NCBI GenBank assembly: GCA_000701625.1
Contig: JNJK01000002.1
Coordinates: 186,001 to 250,000, forward strand
Direction: 5' to 3'
Length of the DNA stretch: 64,000 nt
Source: Lachnospiraceae bacterium MC2017
Lineage (GTDB): Bacteria; Bacillota; Clostridia; Lachnospirales; Lachnospiraceae
Below, in pieces: positions 1 through 9,005 of the stretch. Every line of letters starts with the position of its first letter. Position 1 is the stretch's first letter. The notes below the pieces were generated by a model that worked only from the letters and a program-made list of their open reading frames with translations, was not told the origin of the DNA and searched no databases. The position numbers were made by a program, and so were the translations under genes.

Positions 1-1958
1 ACAAGCTGGGCTCCGGCTATATTCATATGACCTCCGCCACCCAGACGCTCCATTATTATCTGTACATTGACTTCATCAATGGAACGGGCGCTGATATATA
101 TCTTGTCCTGATACTCTGTTAGAATAAAGGACGCTTTTACCAGATTAATATTCAATAGTTCATTTGCCGCCTGTGCACCTGTAACAGTCGGACTCTCAAC
201 ATCATTCGGACAGATCGATATCGCATACTTTCCCTTATAGAGCTCAGAATTCTTAACTGCCTCTGCCCGCGCCTTATAGTCGGCAAAATCATTTCTGAAA
301 AGCTTTCTCACGCGAGTTACATCTGCTCCGTTTCTGCGCAGAAAAGCAGCTGCTTCAAATGTACGTACGCCGGTCTTTGTCATGAAATTATTTGTATCTA
401 TCATGATCCCGGCATACAGACTGTCTGCCTCAGCTCCACGGATCTTTATACCATCCGCTATGTACTGAAGTATCTCAGATACCATCTCACATGCACTGGA
501 AGCATAAGACTCGATATACGACAGAGTCGCATTCGTAATACGTCTGGTGCTGATCCTGTGGTGATCGAGTACAACGATCGTTTTAGAAATATCAAGAAGC
601 TCAGGACACTCTGTGATATCCGGCTTATTTGTATCTACTACCACAACCGCCGAATTCTCATCACATAACTGAAGTGCCTCACTGCTGGTCACAAACATCT
701 CAGGGCTGTATTCCTTATCATTAACAAAGGATTCCATAAAAGGACGGATAGATGCCGTCACATCATTGATAACGATATGACAGCTCTTATGAAGCGCATC
801 GGCTGCACGATAAATACCCACTGATGCACCAAAAGAATCAATATCCGTAACCTTATGCCCCATAACAAAGATCTGATCCTTTGATTCGATGATCTCTCTT
901 AATGCATGAGCCTTGACCCTTGCCTTTACACGGGTACTCTTCTCTACCTGCTGGCTCTTTCCTCCATAGTAAGTTATCTTTTCCGGAGTTTTGACTACCG
1001 CCTGATCTCCTCCTCGTCCCAGAGCCAGATCAATAGCATTGCGGGCATATTCACTGTCCTGCATAAAGGAATCGGTCTCCAGACCAAATCCGATAGATAG
1101 CGTAACCGCCATCTGATTACCGATATTTACAGTCTTTACTTCTTCAAGCAGGTCAAATCGGGATTCCTTCATCTGATCAAAGTAAAGGCGCTTCATGACA
1201 ACAAAATACTTATCTTTCTCTATCTTTTTAACGATAGCATCAAGAGCATTAAAGTATTTGTTTATCTTTCTGTCTATTAATGCTGTAAGAAGCGACCTTC
1301 TGACATCTTCTACACTTTCCAGCGCTTCCTCGTAGTTATCAAGGTAAATAAGACCGGTAACCAACGACTGCTCATGATTCAGGCGCATGTACATACGCAC
1401 ATCGGTTACATCAAAGAAAAACAACGCGATAAGAGACCCCGAGAAGTCATCATGGGCGATAGTTCCATCTTTCGTATCGTCCATCCTTATTCTTCGGAGG
1501 TCGACCCTGTAGTCCCTGTTTTCATATGAAAGCTCCATGGTTATGACTTTTTCATCCTTTGGAAGCTTTTCCTTTGTGATCTCAGGGAAAAATGTAGTTA
1601 TCGACTTGGAATAAAAACGATCCTTGTGGATGATCGCTGCAAAACCTGCATTACTCCATATGAAACGACCATCCTCATCAAGAAGTGTATAGGGGATTGC
1701 CAGTCCCTTTAACAGTCCTTTCTGAACCTGACTATAGCGAGTCGCAAAATCAATAAGATCACGACGCAGACTTCTCCTGCTCCTGAACCAGACGATAAGT
1801 GCGACCAAAATATAAAACAGCCAAAGCGAAGATCCTGTAATCCCTGCCTGAAGGGATATGATCCAGCAACCGGCAGCCGGAAATGCCATAATGATAGCAA
1901 ATATCCATGGCCAGATCAGATATTTACGAAGACCACCCTCCGTTTTGAATGCTTTCAT
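1..1958 (-). CDS. gdpP: GdpP-type cyclic-di-AMP phosphodiesterase, C-terminus cut off by the window edge
   Basis: This is a membrane-bound phosphodiesterase that hydrolyses c-di-AMP to pApA. Reading from ATG 1958 (behind GAGGAGAG), the protein has two N-terminal membrane segments, a PAS-like region and a degenerate GGDEF-like domain. A DHH domain follows, with GHKVTDIDSFGAS and the DHHR motif, and then the start of DHHA1, recognised by the glycine-rich GGGGHMNIAG. The reading frame runs off base 1, so about 652 codons are present and only a short C-terminal tail is missing. The order TM-PAS-GGDEF-DHH-DHHA1 is specific to GdpP/YybT. No ATG-initiated ORF of similar length explains the region on either strand. 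Confidence 0.93.
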   Translation of the reverse strand, partial: MKAFKTEGGLRKYLIWPWIFAIIMAFPAAGCWIISLQAGITGSSLWLFYILVALIVWFRSRRSLRRDLIDFATRYSQVQKGLLKGLAIPYTLLDEDGRFIWSNAGFAAIIHKDRFYSKSITTFFPEITKEKLPKDEKVITMELSYENRDYRVDLRRIRMDDTKDGTIAHDDFSGSLIALFFFDVTDVRMYMRLNHEQSLVTGLIYLDNYEEALESVEDVRRSLLTALIDRKINKYFNALDAIVKKIEKDKYFVVMKRLYFDQMKESRFDLLEEVKTVNIGNQMAVTLSIGFGLETDSFMQDSEYARNAIDLALGRGGDQAVVKTPEKITYYGGKSQQVEKSTRVKARVKAHALREIIESKDQIFVMGHKVTDIDSFGASVGIYRAADALHKSCHIVINDVTASIRPFMESFVNDKEYSPEMFVTSSEALQLCDENSAVVVVDTNKPDITECPELLDISKTIVVLDHHRISTRRITNATLSYIESYASSACEMVSEILQYIADGIKIRGAEADSLYAGIMIDTNNFMTKTGVRTFEAAAFLRRNGADVTRVRKLFRNDFADYKARAEAVKNSELYKGKYAISICPNDVESPTVTGAQAANELLNINLVKASFILTEYQDKIYISARSIDEVNVQIIMERLGGGGHMNIAGAQL

Positions 1959-1999
1959 CCTACTCTCCTCTGCAAACATCCGTTTATATCTAATGCGCC

Positions 2000-2773
2000 T
2001 TACTTTTCTTTTACGACAGAATATGGTTCTCTCTCTGCTTTCAGCGAATCAAGCAACGCACAGACCTCAGTCATTGGTGTATGTGTATCGCACAGCACTC
2101 CCTCTTCGCTGTACATAGGATGCACCATGATCTCCACCATCGCATTATCACGTATCTCCCCATTCATGGCTGCAAGATCTCTATAGGAACCAAAAAAGTC
2201 AGTTGTTATCAATCCGCTTTTTTTCAATCTGTCGTTAAAGATTCTCTTATATACTCTCTTTAACGGATTCATACGGCGAAAAAGATTCCGGCTCAAACGA
2301 ACAGACCGAAAATCATACTTATGCATAAGTGGCATAAGCTCCTGCATTATCGAACGATCCGTATGAACATGATGATGCGAATCCAAATGCCTCTCGGGAA
2401 GCCCATAAGAAAAGTATTTCCTCATCTGTGCTTCGATTTCTTTTGCAACCGCTTTTCTTTCTTTTCCGGTTAGAATTAGTCTGGTCGAAGTATGCTGCTG
2501 AAACCAGGCATTAAATGTACCGTTTTTTCTGCAGAAACGCTTGCATTTACGAATATCACGCGTTAACGGATAGCCACTGGTAAGATTCAGATGCAGACCG
2601 ACAGCTTCGGCAAACCCCTCCCTGCGGGCTATTTCAACTGCCTGATCAGCATAAGGCATGTTCACCATGAGCGTAGTACTGGTAAGTATCCGTTTCTCAA
2701 AGCACTCTGCTATTGCCCGGTTGACCTCTTCACTGATTCCAAAATCATCACCGTTTATTACTGTTCTAATCAT
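2000..2773 (-). CDS. YdjC/ChbG-family carbohydrate deacetylase
   Basis: This is a ChbG/HpnK-type (YdjC) metal-dependent deacetylase of about 257 residues, a family that removes N-acetyl groups from chito-oligosaccharides or similar amino sugars. The N-terminus carries the NGDDFGIS metal motif, and the DSHHHVHTD histidine cluster lies near residue 125. The protein has no signal peptide, so it is probably cytoplasmic. Two start codons are possible. ATG 2773 gives the family-typical start MIRTVINGDD. ATG 2782 adds three residues but lies very close to the AAAGGTAG sequence. The true substrate cannot be read from the sequence. The gene follows divergently from the dCMP deaminase and runs towards gdpP with a 41-bp gap. 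Confidence 0.85.
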   Translation of the reverse strand: MIRTVINGDDFGISEEVNRAIAECFEKRILTSTTLMVNMPYADQAVEIARREGFAEAVGLHLNLTSGYPLTRDIRKCKRFCRKNGTFNAWFQQHTSTRLILTGKERKAVAKEIEAQMRKYFSYGLPERHLDSHHHVHTDRSIMQELMPLMHKYDFRSVRLSRNLFRRMNPLKRVYKRIFNDRLKKSGLITTDFFGSYRDLAAMNGEIRDNAMVEIMVHPMYSEEGVLCDTHTPMTEVCALLDSLKAEREPYSVVKEK

Positions 2774-2899
2774 AGTACACATTCTACCTTTTCGCCGTGA
2801 TTATATCAAGGGATAGGCATACGCACATTGACTTTAGATTCTCATATACTTAAAATGAATAAAATTAGTGTTCGAAATAATAAACTCGGGAGGATACAA

Positions 2900-3442
2900 A
2901 TGACCGAACGTAAGCTCTTTACCGAATGGGCAATGGATATCGCTGAGGACAGCAAGATCCGAAGCACCTGTCTTTCAAGACAAGTGGGCGCAGTGATCAT
3001 ACGTGACAAACAGATCATAGCAACCGGTTATAACGGCGCACCTGTAGGCGCCATTCACTGTTCCGACATCGGTTACTGCGAACGCAGAAAACGCGGCTTT
3101 GCATCCGGACAGGGCTTAGAGCTCTGCCGGGCAGGACATGCTGAAGCAAATGCCATAGACCAGTGTGCACGTCGAGGCACGAGCTGTGCCGGTGCTACAC
3201 TCTATGTAACAACGCAGCCCTGCGTATTCTGCTGTATCCACATAATTCAGGCCGGAATAAAAAAAGTCATTTTCAAGGGAGAATATCCCACAGGGCTCGG
3301 GCTTGAATTACTTCAGGAATCCGGCGTAGAATATATAAAATACGAAGATGCGCTGGAAGAAGAACGTAAATCCAAAGAAGAAAAACACCAGAAAGAAATG
3401 GAGCGGGTAAACGAATTTCTGTCCAGACCAAAAACATATTAA
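2900..3442 (+). CDS. Deoxycytidylate (dCMP) deaminase
   Basis: This is a zinc-dependent dCMP deaminase that converts dCMP to dUMP for thymidylate synthesis, in the ComEB family. The zinc site is explicit: HAEANAID supplies His and the catalytic Glu, and QPCVFC supplies the two cysteines. An additional Cys/His-containing insert (HCSDIGYCER) lies before them, as in dCMP deaminases. Start ATG 2900 is chosen because GGGAGGA sits 6 nt upstream; an in-frame ATG at 2828 has no ribosome site. The product is about 180 residues, with a charged, lysine/glutamate-rich C-terminal helix. It ends at a bidirectional terminator. Confidence 0.92.
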   Translation: MTERKLFTEWAMDIAEDSKIRSTCLSRQVGAVIIRDKQIIATGYNGAPVGAIHCSDIGYCERRKRGFASGQGLELCRAGHAEANAIDQCARRGTSCAGATLYVTTQPCVFCCIHIIQAGIKKVIFKGEYPTGLGLELLQESGVEYIKYEDALEEERKSKEEKHQKEMERVNEFLSRPKTY

Positions 3443-3451
3443 TCAGAGGTC

Positions 3452-3500
3452 AAAAAACAGACCATTGATCCAGGCTTTGCTGAATCAATGGTCCTTTTTT
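3452..3500. terminator. Bidirectional terminator between convergent genes
   Basis: The 10-bp inverted repeat GACCATTGAT / ATCAATGGTC (3460-3469 and 3484-3493) is flanked by AAAAAA on the left and TTTTTT on the right. It can therefore end both the dCMP deaminase transcript and the convergent chemoreceptor-like transcript. Confidence 0.85.
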
Positions 3501-3530
3501 CATCTATGCCTGCTGACATATTGTTCCTTA

Positions 3531-4322
3531 TCATTCCATATCTTCCAGAATATCTCTTATCTTCTTCATAGAGTCGCGAAGGCTGTATGCATCCTTCTCT
3601 ATATCTCCATAAATAACACCGGAATCTTTTGACATTTCACCCATCTGATGAGCAACAACCGCAAATCCGGCGCCTACCGCACCTGCTCTGGCTGCCTCTA
3701 TGGACGCATTAAGTGTCAGGATATTCTGACGCGAAGCAATAGACTCCAGTTTCTTTGCCCTTCCTGCGATATCTGCAACCGCATCAGCAGACTGCTCTAC
3801 TTCCGGCTTTACAACATGTACAACACTGTAATTTATCTTTTCAAAATAAATACCGCGCATTACATAGTTAGTCATATTAGCCAGGAAATCCGCAGCCATC
3901 CTAACCCGCTCTTCTTTTACGACCGGGAGTTTTTTAACCGCATTCTCATAATCCTCTGACGAAACACGAAGTTTCGCTGCCGCAGCACGAAGACCTTCAT
4001 CTGTTTCATCCGTACGCGCAAGACCACAGATCACAGTAGCAACTCTTTCCCCACGAACCAGGACATTTCTCTTATATGTAGTCAGTCCGGTATTCAGGAA
4101 ATCGATCTTTGTTACTGTCTCAGAATCGTCCATGTCTGCTTCTGCGATGCTTTTTTGTCCCGGCAGGAACGGAATCAATTCTCTCGGTATACCTGCCATT
4201 TCGCCATACACGTTTCCTGCTGTATCAATAATGGCTACCGCAAGACCTGTTACCTTCCAATAATCAGTCGTTACAAAACCAGCTTCCTCTTTGGTCAGAT
4301 AATCCCCAATCTTTAGCTTCAT
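3531..4322 (-). CDS. Soluble PocR-domain sensor fused to a short chemoreceptor signalling hairpin
   Basis: The protein is about 263 residues and has no membrane segment. Residues about 5-130 resemble the PocR sensory domain (start KIGDYLTKEE, a conserved RNVLVRGERVATVICG-type strand). The C-terminal half carries the methyl-accepting chemoreceptor tip (LNASIEAARAG, then GFAVVA), which couples to CheA/CheW. The signalling module is much shorter than in classical receptors, with only one turn of the coiled coil on each side of the tip. ATG 4322 is chosen because GAGGGG lies just upstream; the longer ATG at 4367 lies inside an inverted repeat. The inferred role is cytoplasmic sensing of a small organic ligand that feeds into chemotaxis. 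The ligand is unknown. Confidence 0.75.
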   Translation of the reverse strand: MKLKIGDYLTKEEAGFVTTDYWKVTGLAVAIIDTAGNVYGEMAGIPRELIPFLPGQKSIAEADMDDSETVTKIDFLNTGLTTYKRNVLVRGERVATVICGLARTDETDEGLRAAAAKLRVSSEDYENAVKKLPVVKEERVRMAADFLANMTNYVMRGIYFEKINYSVVHVVKPEVEQSADAVADIAGRAKKLESIASRQNILTLNASIEAARAGAVGAGFAVVAHQMGEMSKDSGVIYGDIEKDAYSLRDSMKKIRDILEDME

Positions 4323-4355
4323 ATTCCCCTCACATTTCTGCATCAAAGCGGTGTA

Positions 4356-4389
4356 GTAACTGTTCACCCGCTTAAGTGTAAACAGTTAC
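4356..4389. promoter_or_regulatory. Perfect 9-bp inverted repeat upstream of the PocR/chemoreceptor gene
   Basis: GTAACTGTT (4356-4364) and AACAGTTAC (4381-4389) form a perfect inverted repeat with a 16-nt spacer. The direct repeat GCGGTGTA lies just outside both arms. It sits 34 bp before the chosen start and could be a repressor operator or a leader hairpin. No regulator could be assigned. Confidence 0.4.
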
Positions 4390-4471
4390 GCGGTGTATAC
4401 TGTAAGCCGTTAAGCTATTACACTCTCTTTACTTTATTCGGACAAATATGCCTAAGACTTTATAGTTTTAT

Positions 4472-5374
4472 TCAAACACAACCAATTATTTCTTTAATAT
4501 CGTTTACACCCGTTTTTTTCATAAACGTTTCGATTCCGTCAATAACCTTTATCATTGCTGTAGGATCATGGAAATTATACATTCCCACTGCGACCGCACT
4601 TGCACCCGCCATCATAAACTCAATGGCATCCTCTGCAGTTGCAATTCCTCCCATTCCGATGACCGGGATCTTTACCGCGTGCGAAGCCTCATATACCATA
4701 CGAACTGCTACCGGCCTGATGGCAGGTCCCGAAAGTCCTCCGGTCTTATTTGCAAGAGCAAATTTTCTCTTGTAAATATCGATCTTCATGGCTGTCAGAG
4801 TATTAATGAGTGATATAGCATCTGCACCGCCATCTTCCGCTGCCTTTGCCATATCCGCAATGCTGGTAACATTCGGAGAAAGCTTCATTATTACCGGCTG
4901 TTTTGCGATGTCCTTAATTGCTTTTGTAATGTCATATAGAGCCTCAGGTCTGGTACCGAATGCTATTCCTCCCTCCTTAACATTAGGGCAGGAAACATTT
5001 ATCTCAAGCATATCTACACGCTTCTCATCTGCAAGGCGTTCAACTACATTAAGATATTCCTCTTTTGAATGACCGCATACATTTACAATGACATTTGTAT
5101 CATAGTCTTCAAGAAACTTAAGATCCCTCTCAACAAACACATCTATACCTGGATTCTGAAGTCCTATGGCATTCATCATTCCTGACGGTGTCTCCGCTAC
5201 ACGCGGTGTAGGATTTCCGGGCCATGGATGATCCGCAACCCCTTTTGTTACCACTGCGCCGAGTCTGTTAAGATCGGTAAAAATAGAATATTCGATACCG
5301 CTTCCAAAGGTTCCTGAAGCATCCATAACAGGATTCTTGAATGTTACACCTGCGATCTTTACTTCTGTATTCAA
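4472..5374 (-). CDS. pyrD: Dihydroorotate dehydrogenase B (NAD+), catalytic subunit
   Basis: This is a class 1B dihydroorotate dehydrogenase of 300 residues, which oxidises dihydroorotate to orotate with FMN in pyrimidine synthesis. NVSCPNVKEGG contains the catalytic cysteine of class 1 enzymes, and GMGGIATAEDA with GASAVAVG form the FMN phosphate site. It overlaps pyrK by 4 bp (ATGA), so the two are translationally coupled. That is expected, since PyrK delivers electrons from PyrD to NAD+. The order murF-pyrK-pyrD forms one minus-strand operon. No PyrR attenuator was seen upstream. Confidence 0.97.
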   Translation of the reverse strand: MNTEVKIAGVTFKNPVMDASGTFGSGIEYSIFTDLNRLGAVVTKGVADHPWPGNPTPRVAETPSGMMNAIGLQNPGIDVFVERDLKFLEDYDTNVIVNVCGHSKEEYLNVVERLADEKRVDMLEINVSCPNVKEGGIAFGTRPEALYDITKAIKDIAKQPVIMKLSPNVTSIADMAKAAEDGGADAISLINTLTAMKIDIYKRKFALANKTGGLSGPAIRPVAVRMVYEASHAVKIPVIGMGGIATAEDAIEFMMAGASAVAVGMYNFHDPTAMIKVIDGIETFMKKTGVNDIKEIIGCV

Positions 5375-6174
5375 ATCTCTACCTCCTCAGCATCAAAAAC
5401 AGGACCCTCTGTACAAATTCTCGCATTATTTACATGAGAATGATGATCCTCATGCTTTGTTTTGACCACACATCCAAGACATGCACCTACACCGCACGCC
5501 ATTCTTTCTTCCAGGGATATCCATGCCTTTACTCCGCTATCGGATGCATATTTCTTAACAGCAGAAAGCATAGGCATCGGACCACAGGAATATATTATGT
5601 CCGCCTTAAGATCATTTTCCCGTATGGCATCTATTACCGTACCATGTGTTCCGACACTTCCGTCATCACTTGAAATAACCAGTTTTCCGTATTTTTCAAA
5701 TTCTTCCGTGAGGAACAGTCCTGCTGCCTTTCCACGATATCCGAGCACTGCCGTTATCTCATCTGCAGGATGCGTCTCCCTAAGCGTCTTCATGAGTCCG
5801 AGAAGCGGCGGTGCACCAATTCCTCCTCCGATCAGCAGAATGTGCTTCCTGCTATCAGCGTCCTGGACCGGAAATCCATTTCCAAGAGGGCCAAGAAGTG
5901 AGAATACTTCACCGGGTCTTGCCTCAGCCATCTCATTAGTTCCATATCCTACCGTTCTCCAAACCAGCCGAAGAATATTATCATCCTTTTCAAATTCGGA
6001 TATACTTATTGGTCTCATAAGTAAATGGCTGTCAGAATGAGTTCCGACCATGACAAACTGTCCCGGCTTCGCCAGTGCAGCAACCCTTGTTCTTAACTCC
6101 ATTCTCCATACACCATCTGCTATTTCCTTATTTGTAAGGACTTCCGCTTCATCTCGGATCATGCTGTTCTCCAT
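5371..6174 (-). CDS. pyrK: Dihydroorotate dehydrogenase B, electron-transfer subunit
   Basis: This is the FAD- and [2Fe-2S]-containing partner of PyrD, 267 residues. The N-terminal FAD-binding beta barrel contains LMRPISISE (RPxS motif). The NAD-binding part has LIGGGIGAPP, and the C-terminal cluster motif is CGVGACLGC followed by a fourth Cys in ARICTEGPVF. A strong ribosome site (AGAGAGGAA) precedes ATG 6174. The gene begins 24 bp after murF, so pyrimidine and cell-wall genes share an operon. Confidence 0.97.
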   Translation of the reverse strand: MENSMIRDEAEVLTNKEIADGVWRMELRTRVAALAKPGQFVMVGTHSDSHLLMRPISISEFEKDDNILRLVWRTVGYGTNEMAEARPGEVFSLLGPLGNGFPVQDADSRKHILLIGGGIGAPPLLGLMKTLRETHPADEITAVLGYRGKAAGLFLTEEFEKYGKLVISSDDGSVGTHGTVIDAIRENDLKADIIYSCGPMPMLSAVKKYASDSGVKAWISLEERMACGVGACLGCVVKTKHEDHHSHVNNARICTEGPVFDAEEVEI

Positions 6175-6198
6175 TCAGTTCCTCTCTTTCAATGTCAG

Positions 6199-7578
6199 TT
6201 ACTTATTTATCTTTTCTATAATACGGGCAAAATTCATTCCATGGGATGCCTTTACAAGGCAGGTATCTCCATCCTGTAAAAGTCCGTCCATATTACTTAA
6301 AAAATCATCAAGAGTCTGATAATAAATAACCCTGTCCTCTCCAAGTACGCTTCTTGCGCCCTCAGCCATGTTTTCGGAGAGCTCTCCTATACATACAACC
6401 ACTGCCGGATCCGATTTTGCTGTGTATTTTCCAACTTCTCTATGCATTTTAGGCGCGTCTTCGCCAAGCTCAAACATATCTCCAAGAATAGCGACTTTCC
6501 TTCCATCTGAAAGAGCCATGAGGTCAAGCGCAGATTCCATAGATGCAGGATTTGCATTATAACAGTCATCGATAAGCATTCCCCATGATGTTCGAATGAG
6601 ATTCGACCGACCGTTCATCGGTTTAACATCTCCGATTCCTTCCGCTATCTGCTGTCCGCTCATCTCAAATAGCGAACCTATAAGTGCCGCACACATTGCG
6701 TTATTTACCATGTGAGGTCCCGGAAGAGGCATATGTGCATCAAAACCGCTTCCAAATCTGTCATCCGATGAAACTATGTGAATATCACTTCCAAAAAGGC
6801 CTCTTGATATTTCATTTTCACAGTGAACCGTGCATTCAGCGCCTCGTCCATAGGTAAGAGGTTTCTTATTTCCTATATTTCCAACTTTTTTAAGCAGAGG
6901 ATCATCTCCCCATACCACGGCATACCCATCCTCCGGCAGGAAATCAAAAATGTGACTCTTTTCTTCATATATTCCTTCCTGTGTTTTGAGGTTCTCTATA
7001 TGACTGGTACCGATATTTGTTATAACAGCCACGTCAGGAAGCGCTGTTCTGCTCATTCTCTGCATCTCATCAAAATGGCTGATCCCCATTTCAAGAACAG
7101 CGATTTCATGCTCATCACGGATTCTCAATACCATTAAAGGCAATCCAATATTATTATTGAGATTACCCTCTGTTTTTAATACGTTATACTTTTTTGAAAG
7201 AACAGATGCGATCACTTCCTTTGTACTAGTCTTTCCTACACTTCCTGTGATCGCCACTACCTTACAGTCTATCTGCCTGCGGTAGAATGCTGCGATATCT
7301 TCGATCGCCTGAAAAGAAGACTCAACCAGGATACAGGGACCATCCGGATTTTCAGGAAGCTTCTCACAAACCACTGCATATGCTCCCTTTTCAAAAACAT
7401 CAGGTATAAATTTATGTCCGTCAACCCGTTCTCCGGGAGTCGCAAAGAAAAGATTTCCCTTTTGTATCTTCCGGCTGTCAAGTTCGGCACCGGTTATCTC
7501 GAGGTTTTCTTTTCCCTCACCTGCGATAAGCTTACCGCCTGCTGCTTCTGCAATATTTGCAAGGGTCATATTTTTCAT
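6199..7578 (-). CDS. murF: UDP-N-acetylmuramoyl-tripeptide--D-alanyl-D-alanine ligase
   Basis: This is the cytoplasmic Mur ligase that adds D-Ala-D-Ala to UDP-MurNAc-tripeptide, 459 residues. The N-terminal UDP-binding region has GAELDSRKIQKGNLFFA. The ATP loop is GSVGKTSTKE. The central domain has NNNIGLPL and ISHFDEM, and the C-terminal ligase domain has DDCYNANPASM. Length and motif order are typical of MurF. It is the first gene of the murF-pyrK-pyrD operon and is divergent from pyrC. Confidence 0.97.
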   Translation of the reverse strand: MKNMTLANIAEAAGGKLIAGEGKENLEITGAELDSRKIQKGNLFFATPGERVDGHKFIPDVFEKGAYAVVCEKLPENPDGPCILVESSFQAIEDIAAFYRRQIDCKVVAITGSVGKTSTKEVIASVLSKKYNVLKTEGNLNNNIGLPLMVLRIRDEHEIAVLEMGISHFDEMQRMSRTALPDVAVITNIGTSHIENLKTQEGIYEEKSHIFDFLPEDGYAVVWGDDPLLKKVGNIGNKKPLTYGRGAECTVHCENEISRGLFGSDIHIVSSDDRFGSGFDAHMPLPGPHMVNNAMCAALIGSLFEMSGQQIAEGIGDVKPMNGRSNLIRTSWGMLIDDCYNANPASMESALDLMALSDGRKVAILGDMFELGEDAPKMHREVGKYTAKSDPAVVVCIGELSENMAEGARSVLGEDRVIYYQTLDDFLSNMDGLLQDGDTCLVKASHGMNFARIIEKINK

Positions 7579-7642
7579 ATTTCTACCATTTCTTTCTTTA
7601 TTAAAACCAGTTACTGATTTATCTCGAATCTTAACGATTATA

Positions 7643-7651
7643 TGCTATAAT
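7643..7651 (+). promoter_or_regulatory. Extended -10 promoter of the pyrC operon
   Basis: TGCTATAAT contains a perfect TATAAT with the TGn extension. The -35 position (CTCGAA at 17-bp spacing) is poor, which suits an extended -10 promoter. It lies 50 bp before the pyrC start, which has its own GAGGAGA ribosome site. Confidence 0.7.
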
Positions 7652-7700
7652 ATTTCTGTTTGCAACGCGCCCTACAGCGCATTTTATAGAGGAGATTACA

Positions 7701-8978
7701 ATGATCATCATTAAGAACGCTCATCTCCTGTCGCCTGCTTCCGGAACCGATAAGGTCACGGATATCCGGATAGATGATGGGATCATTGCTGAGATCAGTG
7801 AACATATATCATCAGGAGACTATCCTGATGCAAAGATCATAGATGCTTCCGGTCTTTATGCAGCTCCCGGATTTGTCGATGTTCATACACATTTTCGCGA
7901 TCCGGGTTTTACCGAAAAAGAGACCATACACACAGGCGCCAGGGCTGCTGCCGCAGGTGGATATACAACTGTTGTATGTATGGCAAACACTTCTCCCGCT
8001 GTTGATTCCACGGAAACTCTTTCCTATGTTTATCATGAAGCCGCCGAAGAAAAGATCCATATCCTTCAGGATGCTGCCATAACCATCGGTCGCGCAGGAA
8101 AAGAACTGGTAGACATGAAGGCATTGATGGCTGCCGGTGCCCCCGCTTTTACAGATGATGGTACTCCCATAATGGATGAGGCTCTTGTTGAAAAGGCTAT
8201 GAAAAAGGCTGCAGAACTCGATACAGTCCTGTCCTTTCATGAGGAAGATCCAAAATATATAGGCACAGCAGGATACAATGCAGGACCTGTTGCAGAATCC
8301 CTCGGAATAAAAGGTGCCGACCGCAAAGCCGAGTATACAATGGTAGAGCGCGATATCGCTTTGGCATTCAAAACCGGTTGTACAATTGACATCCAGCATG
8401 TCAGCGCAGCAGAAACTGTACAGCTTATCAGGGAAGCAAAGAAAAATGATCCTGAGAATCTGATACACGCTGAAGCTACTCCAAACCACTTTTCCATGAC
8501 CGAAAAAGCTGTTTTGGAATATGGTACACTTGCAAAGATCAATCCGCCTCTCCGTACAGAAGATGACCGCCAGGCGATCATTCAGGGACTCGCAGATGGA
8601 ACGATAGACCTTATCGCTACTGATCATGCACCACACACATCGATAGAAAAAGAGAAACCTCTGACCGAAGCTCCAAGCGGAATACTCGGCCTTGAAACAG
8701 CATTTTCTCTTGGACTTAAAAATCTTGTCCTCTCAGGTCATCTTTCTCTCATGGATCTTGTCCGGAGGATGAGCACAGCACCTGCCGAACTGTATCATTT
8801 GGATGCAGGCAGGATAGAAGTTGGTTTACCTGCTGATCTGGTCATCTTCAGCACAGAGCACAGCACCACCTATAACCACTTCGAAAGCCGTTCTTCAAAT
8901 TCTCCATATCTCGGACTGACCCTTCCGGGATCTGTTGAATATACAATTGCCGGTGGCTTTATCATAAAAAGCCCGTAA
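7701..8978 (+). CDS. pyrC: Dihydroorotase
   Basis: This is a class I dihydroorotase of 425 residues, which interconverts carbamoyl-aspartate and dihydroorotate in pyrimidine synthesis. The metal-binding DVHTHFRDPG motif is near residue 56, FTDDGTPIMD follows, and the late metal Asp lies in LIATDHAPH. The C-terminal PADLVIF is typical of the amidohydrolase superfamily. It begins a plus-strand operon with plsC and a phosphohexomutase and is divergent from the pyrKD operon. The window therefore carries three pyrimidine genes in two operons. Confidence 0.96.
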   Translation: MIIIKNAHLLSPASGTDKVTDIRIDDGIIAEISEHISSGDYPDAKIIDASGLYAAPGFVDVHTHFRDPGFTEKETIHTGARAAAAGGYTTVVCMANTSPAVDSTETLSYVYHEAAEEKIHILQDAAITIGRAGKELVDMKALMAAGAPAFTDDGTPIMDEALVEKAMKKAAELDTVLSFHEEDPKYIGTAGYNAGPVAESLGIKGADRKAEYTMVERDIALAFKTGCTIDIQHVSAAETVQLIREAKKNDPENLIHAEATPNHFSMTEKAVLEYGTLAKINPPLRTEDDRQAIIQGLADGTIDLIATDHAPHTSIEKEKPLTEAPSGILGLETAFSLGLKNLVLSGHLSLMDLVRRMSTAPAELYHLDAGRIEVGLPADLVIFSTEHSTTYNHFESRSSNSPYLGLTLPGSVEYTIAGGFIIKSP

Positions 8979-9005
8979 AAATTTTTAACTAGAAAGGATC
9001 TACAG

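Noticed and set aside
5462-6040. Long antisense reading frame inside pyrK (192 codons)
   Set aside because: Shadow of the pyrK gene with Ser/Pro-rich composition and no recognisable domain.
7812-8636. Long antisense reading frame inside pyrC (274 codons)
   Set aside because: It lies wholly opposite a clear dihydroorotase gene, is cysteine-rich with no recognisable domain, and has no ribosome site.
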